NCBI GenBank assembly: GCA_016297415.1 | Contig: JAEDGQ010000015.1 | Span: forward strand, 1-28,945 | Reading direction: 5' to 3' | DNA: 28,945 nt | Source of the DNA: Treponema sp. | GTDB lineage: Bacteria; Spirochaetota; Spirochaetia; Treponematales; Treponemataceae | Shown here: in pieces, positions 14,402 through 22,208 of the stretch | How positions within the stretch are numbered: position 1 is the first letter of the stretch | How the letters are laid out: each line of letters starts with the position of its first letter | Made by a program: the position numbers and the translations under genes | Notes under the pieces: model-generated | The model's database searches: none | Told to the model about the DNA's origin: nothing | Seen by the model: only the letters and a program-made list of their open reading frames with translations

Positions 14402-16477
14402 ATGGAATTAAAAGAAGTGATTAATAAAAATCCAAACAGCATTAATTTTAATGGTAAAACTTATAATTTTCTTTCACGAGAGATGCAGGATGCATTACTT
14501 GCCATCGGAATCCTTACATTCCGATACTATCCTCAGGAAAAGCTTTTAATTGCGTCTGATAATTTTGTTTCAGTTCTCAAAGCTGAAAAAATCTATACAA
14601 ATATGCCTAAAAGCCTTGCAGACTCTTTTATTGCAGAAGAGGACAGGGCAATTCTTTATGATATGGCCACAAGAATTGACAACGGAGAACGGAAGGTTTC
14701 TGAAATTCTTGCTACAAGAAGTGGTCGTCTTTCCCGGGTTACAATCTGTGCCATCGAAACTTCTCCTGACGGAAAAAATCTGACAATGGCAGGAATCGTA
14801 GAAGATGTTGCGGAAACAAAGCGTTCTTCCGCCCTTCTGGAAGCTTTAAGCCGTGACTTCTCCTGTGTTTATTACTGCGACTACAAAAAAAATATAGTAA
14901 TTCCACATCGTGTTATTAAGTCTGTTCAGGATCTTATGGAAGGAATCTGGGATCATCATCCTGCATACGAAGTTATGTATGAAACCTTTGTTGAAAAAGC
15001 TGTCATTGATGCAGAAAAAGATGAAATGCTTCGGCTTTTTTCAGTTGAAAATCTTAGAAAAGTATTTAAAGACAGAGATGTTTTTGTTCATGATTTCAGA
15101 ATAAATATTAACGGAAAAATAGTTTACTGCAGAATAAAAATCGTAAATCTGTCTCAAACAGAGGAATTGACAGAATTTGTAATGGGATTTTCAAATATGA
15201 GTAATGAACAGGCCAGCGAACTGGAACGGCTTGCTTTTGTTGATTCGATTACAGGTGGAAATAATTATAACAGTTTTAAGCTGAAAGTCCGGGATTTAAA
15301 AGCTTCGGGATACATGATGTCCATGGATATTCGTCAGTTTAAAATGGTTAATACAATCTGTGGTGTTACTTATGGGGATCGTGTTCTTAAAAAAATCTGG
15401 GAAACAATTGTAAATTACTGCAGCAGTGATGTGATTGCAGGACATATTAATGCTGATCACTTTGTAATGTTCTTCCCTGAAGCAGAAAAGAAAGACATTA
15501 TCGAAATAATAGAAGAACTTACAAACCAGATGTTCCTTCTTTCCCAGACCCTTAAGTGTCCTAGACTTCATCCATATTTCGGTGTTACTAAATATTTTCC
15601 TGGTTCACCAATCGAAAGTGCATATAGTGAAACTTCTGTTGCGAAACATTCTGTAAAGGAAGAAAAAAATACTAATTTCAGATTCTTCTCAAGAAAAGAA
15701 AACGCAATGAATGTCAAATTCAAAACAATGGAAGATTCTTTCCCTTCAGCTCTTGCCAACGGAGATTTTGAGATCTGGTATCAGCCAAAGTACAATCCTC
15801 TTGATAATTCAATTGTCGGGGCAGAAGCTCTTGTCAGATGGCGGCTTTCAAAGACAGATAAACTTATACCTCCGGGTGAATTTATTCCTTTGTTTGAACG
15901 GAATGGTTTTATCCGCACACTTGATGAATATGTTTTTGACTCTGTATGCCGTTATCTTAAAAAACGGATTAATCTGGGTCTGAAGGTAGTTCCAGTTTCT
16001 GTAAATCTTTCAAGGGCAAGCCTTTTTATTGAAGGTGTAGCTCAGCAGTACAACAATATTATAGAAGATGTTGGAATTTCACCTTCTCTTGTTCCGCTGG
16101 AAATTACAGAAAGTGCCACAGCATCAGGACAGACAATGTGGGGAATCATAACAGATTTCAGAAACAATGGATTTACCCTTTGTGTAGATGATTTCGGAAC
16201 AGGTTATTCCACTCTGTCAATGTTGAGCCGCCGTCAGTATTCAAACTTAAAACTTGATAAAAGCCTTATTGATGAAATAAAAAATGATGATGGATTTAAG
16301 CTTATAAAACATACAATTGCCCTTGCAAAAGATCTGGGAATGAATGTTACAGCCGAAGGTGTTGAAGATACTGAACAGAGAAATCTCCTGAAAAAATTGA
16401 ATTGCGATACAATTCAGGGATTCCTTTATTCTCCACCAATACCAGCAGAGAATTTCAGCATTTTACTTAATAATTAG
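14402..16477 (+). CDS. c-di-GMP phosphodiesterase: sensory + degenerate GGDEF + EAL
   Basis: A 691-residue cytoplasmic protein. Residues 1-265 hold a probable pair of PAS-like sensory modules (weak similarity). A GGDEF domain spans about 278-410, but its active-site motif is NADHF at 350-354, so it cannot make c-di-GMP. It may bind GTP or serve in dimerisation. The EAL domain covers about 440-688 and keeps the catalytic set: EAL 475-477, N535, E567 in LEIT, DDFGTGYS from 596, K617 in LKLDKS, E652 in TAEGVE, and QGFLYSPP. It should hydrolyse c-di-GMP to pGpG. The gene sits 46 nt after the unknown 566-residue gene, behind a hairpin. It works against the cyclase encoded 3.9 kb upstream. Confidence 0.9.
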   Translation: MELKEVINKNPNSINFNGKTYNFLSREMQDALLAIGILTFRYYPQEKLLIASDNFVSVLKAEKIYTNMPKSLADSFIAEEDRAILYDMATRIDNGERKVSEILATRSGRLSRVTICAIETSPDGKNLTMAGIVEDVAETKRSSALLEALSRDFSCVYYCDYKKNIVIPHRVIKSVQDLMEGIWDHHPAYEVMYETFVEKAVIDAEKDEMLRLFSVENLRKVFKDRDVFVHDFRININGKIVYCRIKIVNLSQTEELTEFVMGFSNMSNEQASELERLAFVDSITGGNNYNSFKLKVRDLKASGYMMSMDIRQFKMVNTICGVTYGDRVLKKIWETIVNYCSSDVIAGHINADHFVMFFPEAEKKDIIEIIEELTNQMFLLSQTLKCPRLHPYFGVTKYFPGSPIESAYSETSVAKHSVKEEKNTNFRFFSRKENAMNVKFKTMEDSFPSALANGDFEIWYQPKYNPLDNSIVGAEALVRWRLSKTDKLIPPGEFIPLFERNGFIRTLDEYVFDSVCRYLKKRINLGLKVVPVSVNLSRASLFIEGVAQQYNNIIEDVGISPSLVPLEITESATASGQTMWGIITDFRNNGFTLCVDDFGTGYSTLSMLSRRQYSNLKLDKSLIDEIKNDDGFKLIKHTIALAKDLGMNVTAEGVEDTEQRNLLKKLNCDTIQGFLYSPPIPAENFSILLNN

Positions 16478-16545
16478 CCGTTAGGTGGAATCAATAAATT
16501 CAATTACTGTTTTAATTTTTGTTTCAAAGTGATAAAGTAAAGTGA

Positions 16546-16559
16546 TTCAATTATTTGAA
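16546..16559. promoter_or_regulatory. Short dyad upstream of pta
   Basis: TTCAA (16546-16550) and TTGAA (16555-16559) form a perfect 5-bp dyad around TTAT, 33-46 bp before the pta start. It overlaps any plausible -35. The -10 is uncertain (TATTAT or TATATT at 16571-16579). It could be an operator or chance in A+T-rich DNA. Confidence 0.25.
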
Positions 16560-16591
16560 CCTTTAATAAATATTATATTCGAGGAAAAAAT

Positions 16592-17662
16592 ATGGACTTT
16601 GTAAAAGAACTCCGTGCAAAAGCAAAAGCTGCAAACAAAACAATCGTACTTTGTGAAGGCGAAGACAAACGCGTTGTAGAAGCAGCTTCAGTAGTAGTAA
16701 AAGAAGGAATCGCAAAAATCATCCTTCTCGGAAACGAAGCAAAAATTAAAGAATTCGGTTTTGATATGACTGGTGTTCAGATTGTTGATCCAGCTACAGA
16801 TCCAAATGTAGACAAATATGCAGAAATCCTTTTCAAAGCTCGTGAAGGAAAAATCAACAAAAAAACAAACGAACCGGAATATGCTGATGTAGCAGCTGCA
16901 AAAGCTTACCTTCAGAAATTCGCTTCTTTCCCAACAACAGGTAAAGAAGGAAAAGACAAGCTTGATAACACAATGTACGGTGCTCTTATGCTCAAAGCTG
17001 GTGTTGCAGATGGTTTTGTTTCAGGTGCATGTCACTCAACAGCTAACACACTTCGCCCAGGTCTTCAGGTTATCAAAACAGCTCCTGGCGTAAACACAGT
17101 TTCTTCTTGTTTCGTAATGGTTGCTCCAGAAGGCGGAAACAAATATCTTAACGAAGGCGTTTGTATCTTCGGTGACTGTGCTATTAACATTGACCCGACA
17201 GAAGAACAGCTTGCAGACATCGCAATCGCTTCTGCTGACACAGCTAAAAAAATCGGTGGTCTGGAACCAAAAGTTGCAATGCTTTCATTCTCTACAAAAG
17301 GTTCTGGTGCAGATCCAAAAAATGGCGACACAGTTGGTAAAGTACAGCGTGCTACAGCAATGGCAAAAGAAAAGGCTCCTTCACTTGCTCTCGACGGTGA
17401 ATTCCAGTTCGATGCTGCTATTGCTCCAGAAGTTGGAGAACTCAAAGCTCCAGGTTCAGCAGTAGCTGGTCACGCAAACACATTCATCTTCCCTAACATT
17501 AACGCTGGTAACATCGGTTACAAAATCGCAGCTCGTATGGGCGGATGGAAAGCAATTGGTCCTGTTTGTCAGGGATTTGCTAAACCTCTCAACGACCTCT
17601 CACGGGGATGTAACGTAGACGAAATCGTTGATACAGTTGCAGTAACAGCTCTCCAGGCATAG
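16592..17662 (+). CDS. pta: Phosphate acetyltransferase
   Basis: A 356-residue phosphotransacetylase of the short form, lacking the N-terminal regulatory domains of E. coli Pta. It interconverts acetyl-CoA and acetyl phosphate, the step before acetate kinase in fermentative ATP production. Visible family landmarks are VLCEGEDKRVVEAA at 19-32, VSGACHSTANTLRP near 150, SFSTKGSG near 240 and FPNINAGNIGYKIAARMGG in the C-terminal third. A roughly 15-residue stretch around TTGKEGKDKLDN makes it slightly longer than the usual 325-335 residues. GAGG about 8 nt upstream sets the start. Codon choice (many AAC, TTC, ATC and GGT) is more biased than in neighbouring genes, suggesting high expression. No acetate kinase gene is adjacent. 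Confidence 0.96.
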   Translation: MDFVKELRAKAKAANKTIVLCEGEDKRVVEAASVVVKEGIAKIILLGNEAKIKEFGFDMTGVQIVDPATDPNVDKYAEILFKAREGKINKKTNEPEYADVAAAKAYLQKFASFPTTGKEGKDKLDNTMYGALMLKAGVADGFVSGACHSTANTLRPGLQVIKTAPGVNTVSSCFVMVAPEGGNKYLNEGVCIFGDCAINIDPTEEQLADIAIASADTAKKIGGLEPKVAMLSFSTKGSGADPKNGDTVGKVQRATAMAKEKAPSLALDGEFQFDAAIAPEVGELKAPGSAVAGHANTFIFPNINAGNIGYKIAARMGGWKAIGPVCQGFAKPLNDLSRGCNVDEIVDTVAVTALQA

Positions 17663-17672
17663 TTCCTGTATA

Positions 17673-17712
17673 TTTGTTTATTCAGGGTTTGTATAAACCC
17701 TGAATAAACAAA
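17673..17712 (+). terminator. Perfect 18-bp stem-loop after pta
   Basis: The arms at 17673-17690 and 17695-17712 are exact reverse complements (core TTCAGGGTTT / AAACCCTGAA) around a GTAT loop, starting 10 nt after the stop. There is no U-tract on either strand, so it may stabilise or process the pta mRNA 3' end as well as, or instead of, ending transcription. Confidence 0.6.
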
Positions 17713-17737
17713 AAAACACGCTTCATTATGGCAGGCT

Positions 17738-17778
17738 TTTTAAGGAACGCAGGGGGGAGACTTTTCCCCTCCTTAAAA
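17738..17778 (-). terminator. Hairpin abutting the end of the decayed binding-protein gene
   Basis: TTTTAAGGA (17738-17746) pairs with TCCTTAAAA (17770-17778), enclosing GGGGA (17754-17758) with TCCCC (17765-17769). It touches the minus-strand stop codon at 17779. No clear U-tract follows, so terminator function is tentative. Confidence 0.4.
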
Positions 17779-18174
17779 TTAGTTAGTTGGTTTTACTTCG
17801 ATGTAATTTGCAGAAGAAGTAATATCAGCTGGAAGTGTGATTTCAACTTCAACCTGGCTGTCAGCAGCACAGTAAAGCGGTAAACCGTTTTCAAGACAAG
17901 CACCACCGAGGATTGCCATGTTTCCGTGTGAAGCAAGCTTGTTGTCATTTGCTACGAATACAGCCTGACATCCTTCGTCTTTCATCATTTTGATTGTTTC
18001 CTGAATTACAGAAACATCATCGATTGTGTGGTCAGCATAAGCCATTCCGATTGAATCAAGATATTTGATAGCCTTAATTACAGTTGCCTGAGCGTTTGTT
18101 TCGCCAGTTGTATGGACGATACCGATTTTTGAAAGCAGCCAGAGCAAGAGCAGAAACTGTCAAATTTTTTTCAT
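17779..18174 (-). pseudogene. Remnant of an ABC-transporter substrate-binding protein gene
   Basis: About 120 residues match the second lobe of the TrpX/PF04392-type periplasmic binding family: KIGIVHTTGETNAQATVIKA, then VFVANDNKLASHGN and GLPLYCAADSQVE. A full member is about 320-340 residues. The ATG at 18174 starts M-K-K-I and then meets TGA. If one T were restored at the TGA, the same DNA would read MKKILTVSALALAAF, a typical secretion signal, now joined directly to KIGIVH in a different frame. So at least one frameshift and a deletion of the whole first lobe are visible. A further in-frame deletion probably removed about 50 residues between ADSQV and the C-terminal EITLPADITSSANYIEV. No Shine-Dalgarno remains. 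Non-functional. Confidence 0.8.
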
Positions 18175-18202
18175 TTTATAAAACCGCGAATAGTCTGTGT
18201 TT

Positions 18203-18222
18203 TGTTTCTGTATATAGAAACA
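18203..18222. promoter_or_regulatory. Dyad upstream of the decayed gene
   Basis: TGTTTCT (18203-18209) and AGAAACA (18216-18222) form a perfect 7-bp dyad with a 6-bp spacer, about 30-50 bp upstream of the remnant start. It may be an old operator of the transporter gene. No function is assigned. Confidence 0.3.
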
Positions 18223-18268
18223 GAACATTTTTTTTTAGTTTAATAGGGTGGATTACAAAGATAATTGA

Positions 18269-18336
18269 TTGACTTATTAAAAGACTGTCGAGTATAATCG
18301 ACAATAAAGTGTATATTTCATCGATTATACTCGACA
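18269..18336 (+). promoter_or_regulatory. Promoter embedded in a perfect 16-bp inverted repeat
   Basis: TGTCGAGTATAATCGA (18286-18301) and its exact reverse complement (18321-18336) are separated by 19 bp. The left arm contains TATAAT (18293-18298), with TTGACT at 18269-18274 giving an 18-bp spacer: a good sigma-70 promoter firing toward the ATPase gene. The right arm has the same -10 facing the other way. Because transcription would start inside the spacer, the repeat acts on DNA (an operator), not as an RNA hairpin. Confidence 0.65.
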
Positions 18337-18376
18337 AAAAACTTCATTTGCAGTGATTTTTTTATAAGGGGACTGT

Positions 18377-19636
18377 ATGAATCACGATAAGCTTAAGCAG
18401 GTAATTTACGATCAGCATGAATTGATAAAGAATTTTAAAATCATTGATAGAAACTATGATTTTGATTTCAATGCAAACTATGTTTTGATAGGACTTCGTC
18501 GTGCAGGAAAATCAACTTTACTTTATAAAATCGTACAAGACCTTGTTGCTAATGGAACAGATTGGAATCAGATTGTTTACATTAATTTTGAAGATGAAAG
18601 ACTTGTAGATTTTTCTTTGGATGATTTTAACGATATTCTTTCGGTTCAGGCAGAAATGAGCGATAAAAAAGGCTGGTTTTTCCTGGATGAGATTCAAAAT
18701 GTTGATGGATGGGAAAAATTTGCCCGACGACTTGCAGATTCAAAGGAACATACATTTATTACTGGTAGCAATGCCAAAATGATTTCACAGGAAATTGAAA
18801 ATCGTTTGGGTGGACGTTATCTGACAAAGTATGTTACTCCTTACAACTTTAAAGAATTTCTTACTGCAAAAAATATAGACTTTTCTGAAAATTCTTTGTT
18901 CAGCACAAAAGGATGCGGAAAAATTATTAGGGAGTTGGAAACTTACTTTTACTTTGGCGGATTTCCTGAAAGCATTGATTATAGAGACAAACGAGAATAT
19001 GTTTCCAGTATTTATCAGAAAATCCTTCTTGGAGACATTGCCAGCAGAAACAATGTCCGAAATTTCAATGGCTTAAGAATACTGATAAAAAAAATTGCTG
19101 AATCAGTTAAAGATGAAGTTTCATATTCAAAACTGCACAATACTTTAAAATCCATCGGTGTAAATATCAGTAAGGATGTTGTTATAGATTATGTTGGTTA
19201 CGCACATCAGTCATTTTTGATTTTTACCATAAGAAATTATTTTTCAAAATTTGTAGATAAGGAAACAACGCCAAAATATTACTTCAATGACAATGGACTT
19301 TTGAATTTGTTTCTGACTAATGAAGAACCTCGTTTACTTGAAAATCTTGTTGCCGTCAATTTATGGAACAAACACAAGGGTAAAGTGTACTATCTGAAAG
19401 GTCAAAATCTTGATGCAGACTTTTATATAGAAGAAACTGGAGAAGTAATTCAGGTTGCGTATTCCATCAAAAATATTTCCAGTGACAGAGAAACAAAATC
19501 TCTTATAACGGCCGCAAAAACAGTAAAAGAATCAAAGCGATTTATAATCATCACATACAATGAAGAAGACGAAATAATTTTGGATGGAATGAAAATTGAA
19601 GTAATTCCTGTCTGGAAGTGGATGATTGAAGGGTGA
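18377..19636 (+). CDS. AAA-type ATPase with DUF4143 C-terminal domain
   Basis: A 419-residue protein of the widespread AAA_14/DUF4143 family. Walker A GLRRAGKST is at 39-47, and Walker B is in FFLDEIQNV at 101-109. A sensor-like TFITGSN lies near 128-134. The C-terminal part ends with the nuclease-like segment of the family (LLENLVAVNLW, then DADFYIEETGEVIQVAYSI), where the usual acidic residue and Lys of a PD-(D/E)XK site appear partly lost (QVA). The cellular role of the family is not settled. It is often found in variable regions of genomes. AGGGG about 8 nt upstream sets the start. It converges on the XRE gene with 16 bp between. The palindromic promoter suggests tight repression. Confidence 0.88.
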   Translation: MNHDKLKQVIYDQHELIKNFKIIDRNYDFDFNANYVLIGLRRAGKSTLLYKIVQDLVANGTDWNQIVYINFEDERLVDFSLDDFNDILSVQAEMSDKKGWFFLDEIQNVDGWEKFARRLADSKEHTFITGSNAKMISQEIENRLGGRYLTKYVTPYNFKEFLTAKNIDFSENSLFSTKGCGKIIRELETYFYFGGFPESIDYRDKREYVSSIYQKILLGDIASRNNVRNFNGLRILIKKIAESVKDEVSYSKLHNTLKSIGVNISKDVVIDYVGYAHQSFLIFTIRNYFSKFVDKETTPKYYFNDNGLLNLFLTNEEPRLLENLVAVNLWNKHKGKVYYLKGQNLDADFYIEETGEVIQVAYSIKNISSDRETKSLITAAKTVKESKRFIIITYNEEDEIILDGMKIEVIPVWKWMIEG

Positions 19637-19652
19637 GTTTTTAAAACAGTTT

Positions 19653-19964
19653 TTATTTTCGGATTCTTTCTTTTAAGTCTATTCCAAGTTGTTTAAGTTC
19701 CTCGTCGATTATTGTATCGATTTTGGTGAAAAGGCTGTCATCGCCTGAAAATTCCTGTGTTGTGTAGAAAAAAGTTGCTGGCGAAATGTTAAAAATTAAG
19801 CAGAGAGAATCCAAAAGTTCTGCTGTGACAAAAGATTTTCCGTTTTCAATGCGGCTGAGATGAATTGCCGTTACTCCTAGTTTTTCAGAAAGTTCTTCCT
19901 GTGTGAGATTGTTAAGCTTCCTAAAATGCCTCAAGTTTATACCAAAGATTTCTTTTGAATTCAT
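19653..19964 (-). CDS. XRE-family helix-turn-helix regulator
   Basis: A 103-residue DNA-binding protein. The Cro/CI-type HTH spans about residues 8-63 (LRHFRKLNNLTQEELSEKLG, then IHLSRIENGKSFVT). A short C-terminal helical tail (about 70-103) may dimerise. No metal or peptidase domain is fused. It converges on the DUF4143 ATPase gene with 16 bp between stops, so transcripts may interfere. It could be the repressor that binds the inverted repeat before the ATPase gene, but that is only proximity. No clear Shine-Dalgarno precedes the ATG, and the upstream DNA is the dispersed repeat at 20016-20092. No toxin partner is apparent. Confidence 0.85.
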   Translation of the reverse strand: MNSKEIFGINLRHFRKLNNLTQEELSEKLGVTAIHLSRIENGKSFVTAELLDSLCLIFNISPATFFYTTQEFSGDDSLFTKIDTIIDEELKQLGIDLKERIRK

Positions 19965-20008
19965 TTAACTTTTTGGGCTTTGCCGATAAAATACAGTTGT
20001 GATATAGC

Positions 20009-20098
20009 AAAAAAAGGGGTCGTCCAGTAAGTTTGCATTATGGTGGTTTCGACAAGCTCAACCACCGCAAGTTGAACTTTAAGGACAGCCCCTTTTTT
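20009..20098. repeat. Dispersed MITE-like repeat, short copy
   Basis: A 77-bp unit at 20016-20092 with imperfect inverted ends GGGGTCGTCC and GGACAGCCCC, flanked by A7 and T6. Its right 54 bp (20039-20092) match 1088-1141 with three differences. It keeps the GGTGGTT/AACCACC dyad but lacks the first hairpin of the full copy, so it is an internal-deletion form. With A and T runs outside the stem it also looks like a bidirectional terminator after the lspA operon. Confidence 0.78.
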
Positions 20099-20124
20099 AT
20101 ATACTGAAACAAAAAAATCTGATT

Positions 20125-20430
20125 TTACAGTTCTTTTTTCACATAGCGCTTTACGAGTTTTTCATCCAGTTTATCTTCAAGATGAAATTTTTCGATTATC
20201 CATGAGATACATTTTACGCTGATATACATAGCAATAATTAAACCTGCAAGCAGAATAAACGGAAGAAAGGAAGATGCGATGCTTCCGTCGGTTCCGCCGA
20301 AAACTCCAGGATATGCTTTAACTGCCAGCATACAAAGACCTAAAACGGCACCTTCAACAAGAATTCCAAGAATAATATTAAAAACAATAACGAATAAATT
20401 AAACCAGAATGTGCGTTCCTGTACTGTCAT
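20125..20430 (-). CDS. Small membrane protein, unknown function
   Basis: A 101-residue protein not recognised. Two strong hydrophobic segments are visible (about residues 10-36 and 54-78), with a Gly/Ser-rich stretch (YPGVFGGTDGSIASS) between them. A charged C-terminal tail (EKFHLEDKLDEKLVKRYVKKEL) is probably cytoplasmic. The ATG overlaps the lspA stop by one base (TAATG), so it is the last gene of the lspA operon and probably translationally coupled. Context suggests an envelope role, but none can be assigned. Confidence 0.7.
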   Translation of the reverse strand: MTVQERTFWFNLFVIVFNIILGILVEGAVLGLCMLAVKAYPGVFGGTDGSIASSFLPFILLAGLIIAMYISVKCISWIIEKFHLEDKLDEKLVKRYVKKEL

Positions 20431-21023
20431 TATTTTTCTTCCTTTTTGTCTTTATTGTTTTTGAGTGTGAAAACGAAAGAAATTATAAGCATAAAACCGC
20501 ATACGACAACAGCAGCATCAGCTACGTTGAAAGTTGGCCATCTGTCCATCTGCAGAATGCTTATAGGACAGTCTGTTAAGCCGAACCATTTTACATCAAT
20601 AAAGTCTACAACGCCTTCTGAACGGAAGAAACGGTCAATAAGGTTGCCGATTCCGCCACCTGCGATTCCACAGATAGCCCACCGCTGGAAACCTGTAAAA
20701 TCATCGTTTCTGAAATAAACAAAAAGTACCAGTCCAATAACTATAAGTGGCAGCACTCTGAATAAAGTAGCTCTTGCTGCCAGAGACCATCCCTGACCAA
20801 TGCTGAAGGCAATTCCCGGATTACATACATGAATAATGCGTGCAAAGCCGTCAAACCACGAAAATGCAACAGCAGGAGGATATGTGATTGGAATGTATTT
20901 TACAACGAGAAATTTAGTAATCTGGTCAGCAAGAATAACTGAAACCAGAAGGATTAAAGGTAAAAGTTTTTTGCTTAAAGGAGATTTTTCCTTAAAATCA
21001 ACAACAATATTTTCTGTATCCAT
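20430..21023 (-). CDS. lspA: Lipoprotein signal peptidase (signal peptidase II)
   Basis: A 197-residue inner-membrane aspartyl protease that removes the signal peptide from diacylglyceryl-prolipoproteins, important in lipoprotein-rich spirochaetes. ADQITK at 32-37 and NPGIAF at 68-73 are family boxes. GGIGNLIDRFF lies at 123-133. The catalytic dyad is D140 (GVVDFID) and D169 (FNVADA). Four transmembrane helices fit. It is longer than the usual 160 residues because of an N-terminal extension of about 20 residues and a roughly 10-residue insert before the second catalytic motif (GLTDCPISILQMDRW). GAGGG precedes the ATG by about 3-4 nt. It follows the upstream membrane protein gene by 9 bp and overlaps the next gene. 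Confidence 0.94.
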   Translation of the reverse strand: MDTENIVVDFKEKSPLSKKLLPLILLVSVILADQITKFLVVKYIPITYPPAVAFSWFDGFARIIHVCNPGIAFSIGQGWSLAARATLFRVLPLIVIGLVLFVYFRNDDFTGFQRWAICGIAGGGIGNLIDRFFRSEGVVDFIDVKWFGLTDCPISILQMDRWPTFNVADAAVVVCGFMLIISFVFTLKNNKDKKEEK

Positions 21024-21032
21024 AGACCCTCA

Positions 21033-22208
21033 TTATAACTTAAGTGCTTTTAATTCTTCAACCGTTTTACCTGCAGCGTATCTCGGAATAAAAAGTGTCT
21101 TATCTCTCTTTAAACCGAATCTTGCAGCTGTAAAAGGAGCTGTCTGTTCAACAAATCCCAGACCAGGAGTTTTATATTCAGAGATTTTTGTAAGCGGGAA
21201 AACACCTGCAGTAAGATCTGAAGATGCTCCTGCAATAATTTCTGAAATTGAGTCGTAATCAAGGTTGTCTGTTACAAAGAAAAAGTATGCATCTTCTCCA
21301 TAAATTTTACGGGCCAGATTTGTAAGTGCCAGATAAGATTTTACAGTAAGTGCGTTTCTTTCTGATGCATTGTAATTTTCGTTTTTTTTAAGTAAACGTC
21401 TTTTTGAAATAACCTTTCTCATAAAGCGGGAATCTTTAAATTGTGATCCATTGTATGAAAGTTCCGGTGAATAAAAATCTGCAGCAAGTACGGTCCAGCC
21501 TTTCTGTGCAAGAAAAAGAAAGTATGGTTCATAGTCCAGGATTTCGGCAGTATCAGATGATGCAAAAATAATTACAGGTTTTGTTTCTTCTGCCTGGGGT
21601 GCAGCTGGCTCGGTTTCTGAAATTTCTGAAGAAACAGTCTGTTCTGCTAATGCAGTTTCATCTTCAGGAATTGTCTGATCACCAGAGACTTCGTCAGTTA
21701 CCTGAGCTGGAGCTGGATTTGAGGCTGTCTGTTCATAAGTATAAAGAAAGCCGGATGCAGTCTTAAAATATGTTTCTTTTGTTACAGGATTGAAACCACT
21801 TTCCATATTGCCGGTAAGTCTTGTAACAGTTTTAGTGACATTAAAATCCTGAGGAAGAATTTTAACCGGGCGATAAAAATAAAGCACAAAAAGCAAGCCA
21901 AGGGAAAGAATGAATTCAAGAACTGTAAAAATTAAAAATTGCAGGGAATAACGGTCAACATACAGATGATTAAAAAGTCTGATGATAGAACGTACGTTTG
22001 TCAGAAAAACCAGGAATGAAAGAAGCAGCACAAGAATCATAAACTGGCTGCATCCCCAAATATAAAGTGAAAGCAGGGAAATTGAAAAAGCTACGGGAGC
22101 AAGTACTGCAGCAGAGTCAATTCGTGAATTTTTAGTGAAAAAAATACGGCTGCAGCATAATAACTGCAGAAAAATAACAAGTGTATTGGAAAGAAAACAA
22201 TCAAACAT
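21033..22208 (-). CDS. Membrane protein with alpha/beta-hydrolase-like soluble domain
   Basis: A 391-residue protein of unknown function. About four hydrophobic segments occupy roughly residues 6-112. Residues 160-209 are an acidic Pro/Ala/Thr/Glu linker. Residues 210-391 look like a soluble domain starting PVIIFASSDTAEILDYEPYFLFLAQKGWTV, which resembles the first strands of an alpha/beta hydrolase. I see no GXSXG nucleophile (the corresponding region reads FFFVTDNLDYDS), so it is likely not catalytic. It heads the lspA operon. The ATG at 22208 has no Shine-Dalgarno, with TATTAT 8 nt upstream. The start is 39 bp from the divergent GHKL-HDOD start. Confidence 0.7.
   Translation of the reverse strand: MFDCFLSNTLVIFLQLLCCSRIFFTKNSRIDSAAVLAPVAFSISLLSLYIWGCSQFMILVLLLSFLVFLTNVRSIIRLFNHLYVDRYSLQFLIFTVLEFILSLGLLFVLYFYRPVKILPQDFNVTKTVTRLTGNMESGFNPVTKETYFKTASGFLYTYEQTASNPAPAQVTDEVSGDQTIPEDETALAEQTVSSEISETEPAAPQAEETKPVIIFASSDTAEILDYEPYFLFLAQKGWTVLAADFYSPELSYNGSQFKDSRFMRKVISKRRLLKKNENYNASERNALTVKSYLALTNLARKIYGEDAYFFFVTDNLDYDSISEIIAGASSDLTAGVFPLTKISEYKTPGLGFVEQTAPFTAARFGLKRDKTLFIPRYAAGKTVEELKALKL

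Noticed and set aside
19653..19964. XRE regulator plus DUF4143 ATPase as a toxin-antitoxin pair
   Set aside because: The genes converge, do not share a promoter, and neither is a recognised toxin. Proximity alone does not support it.
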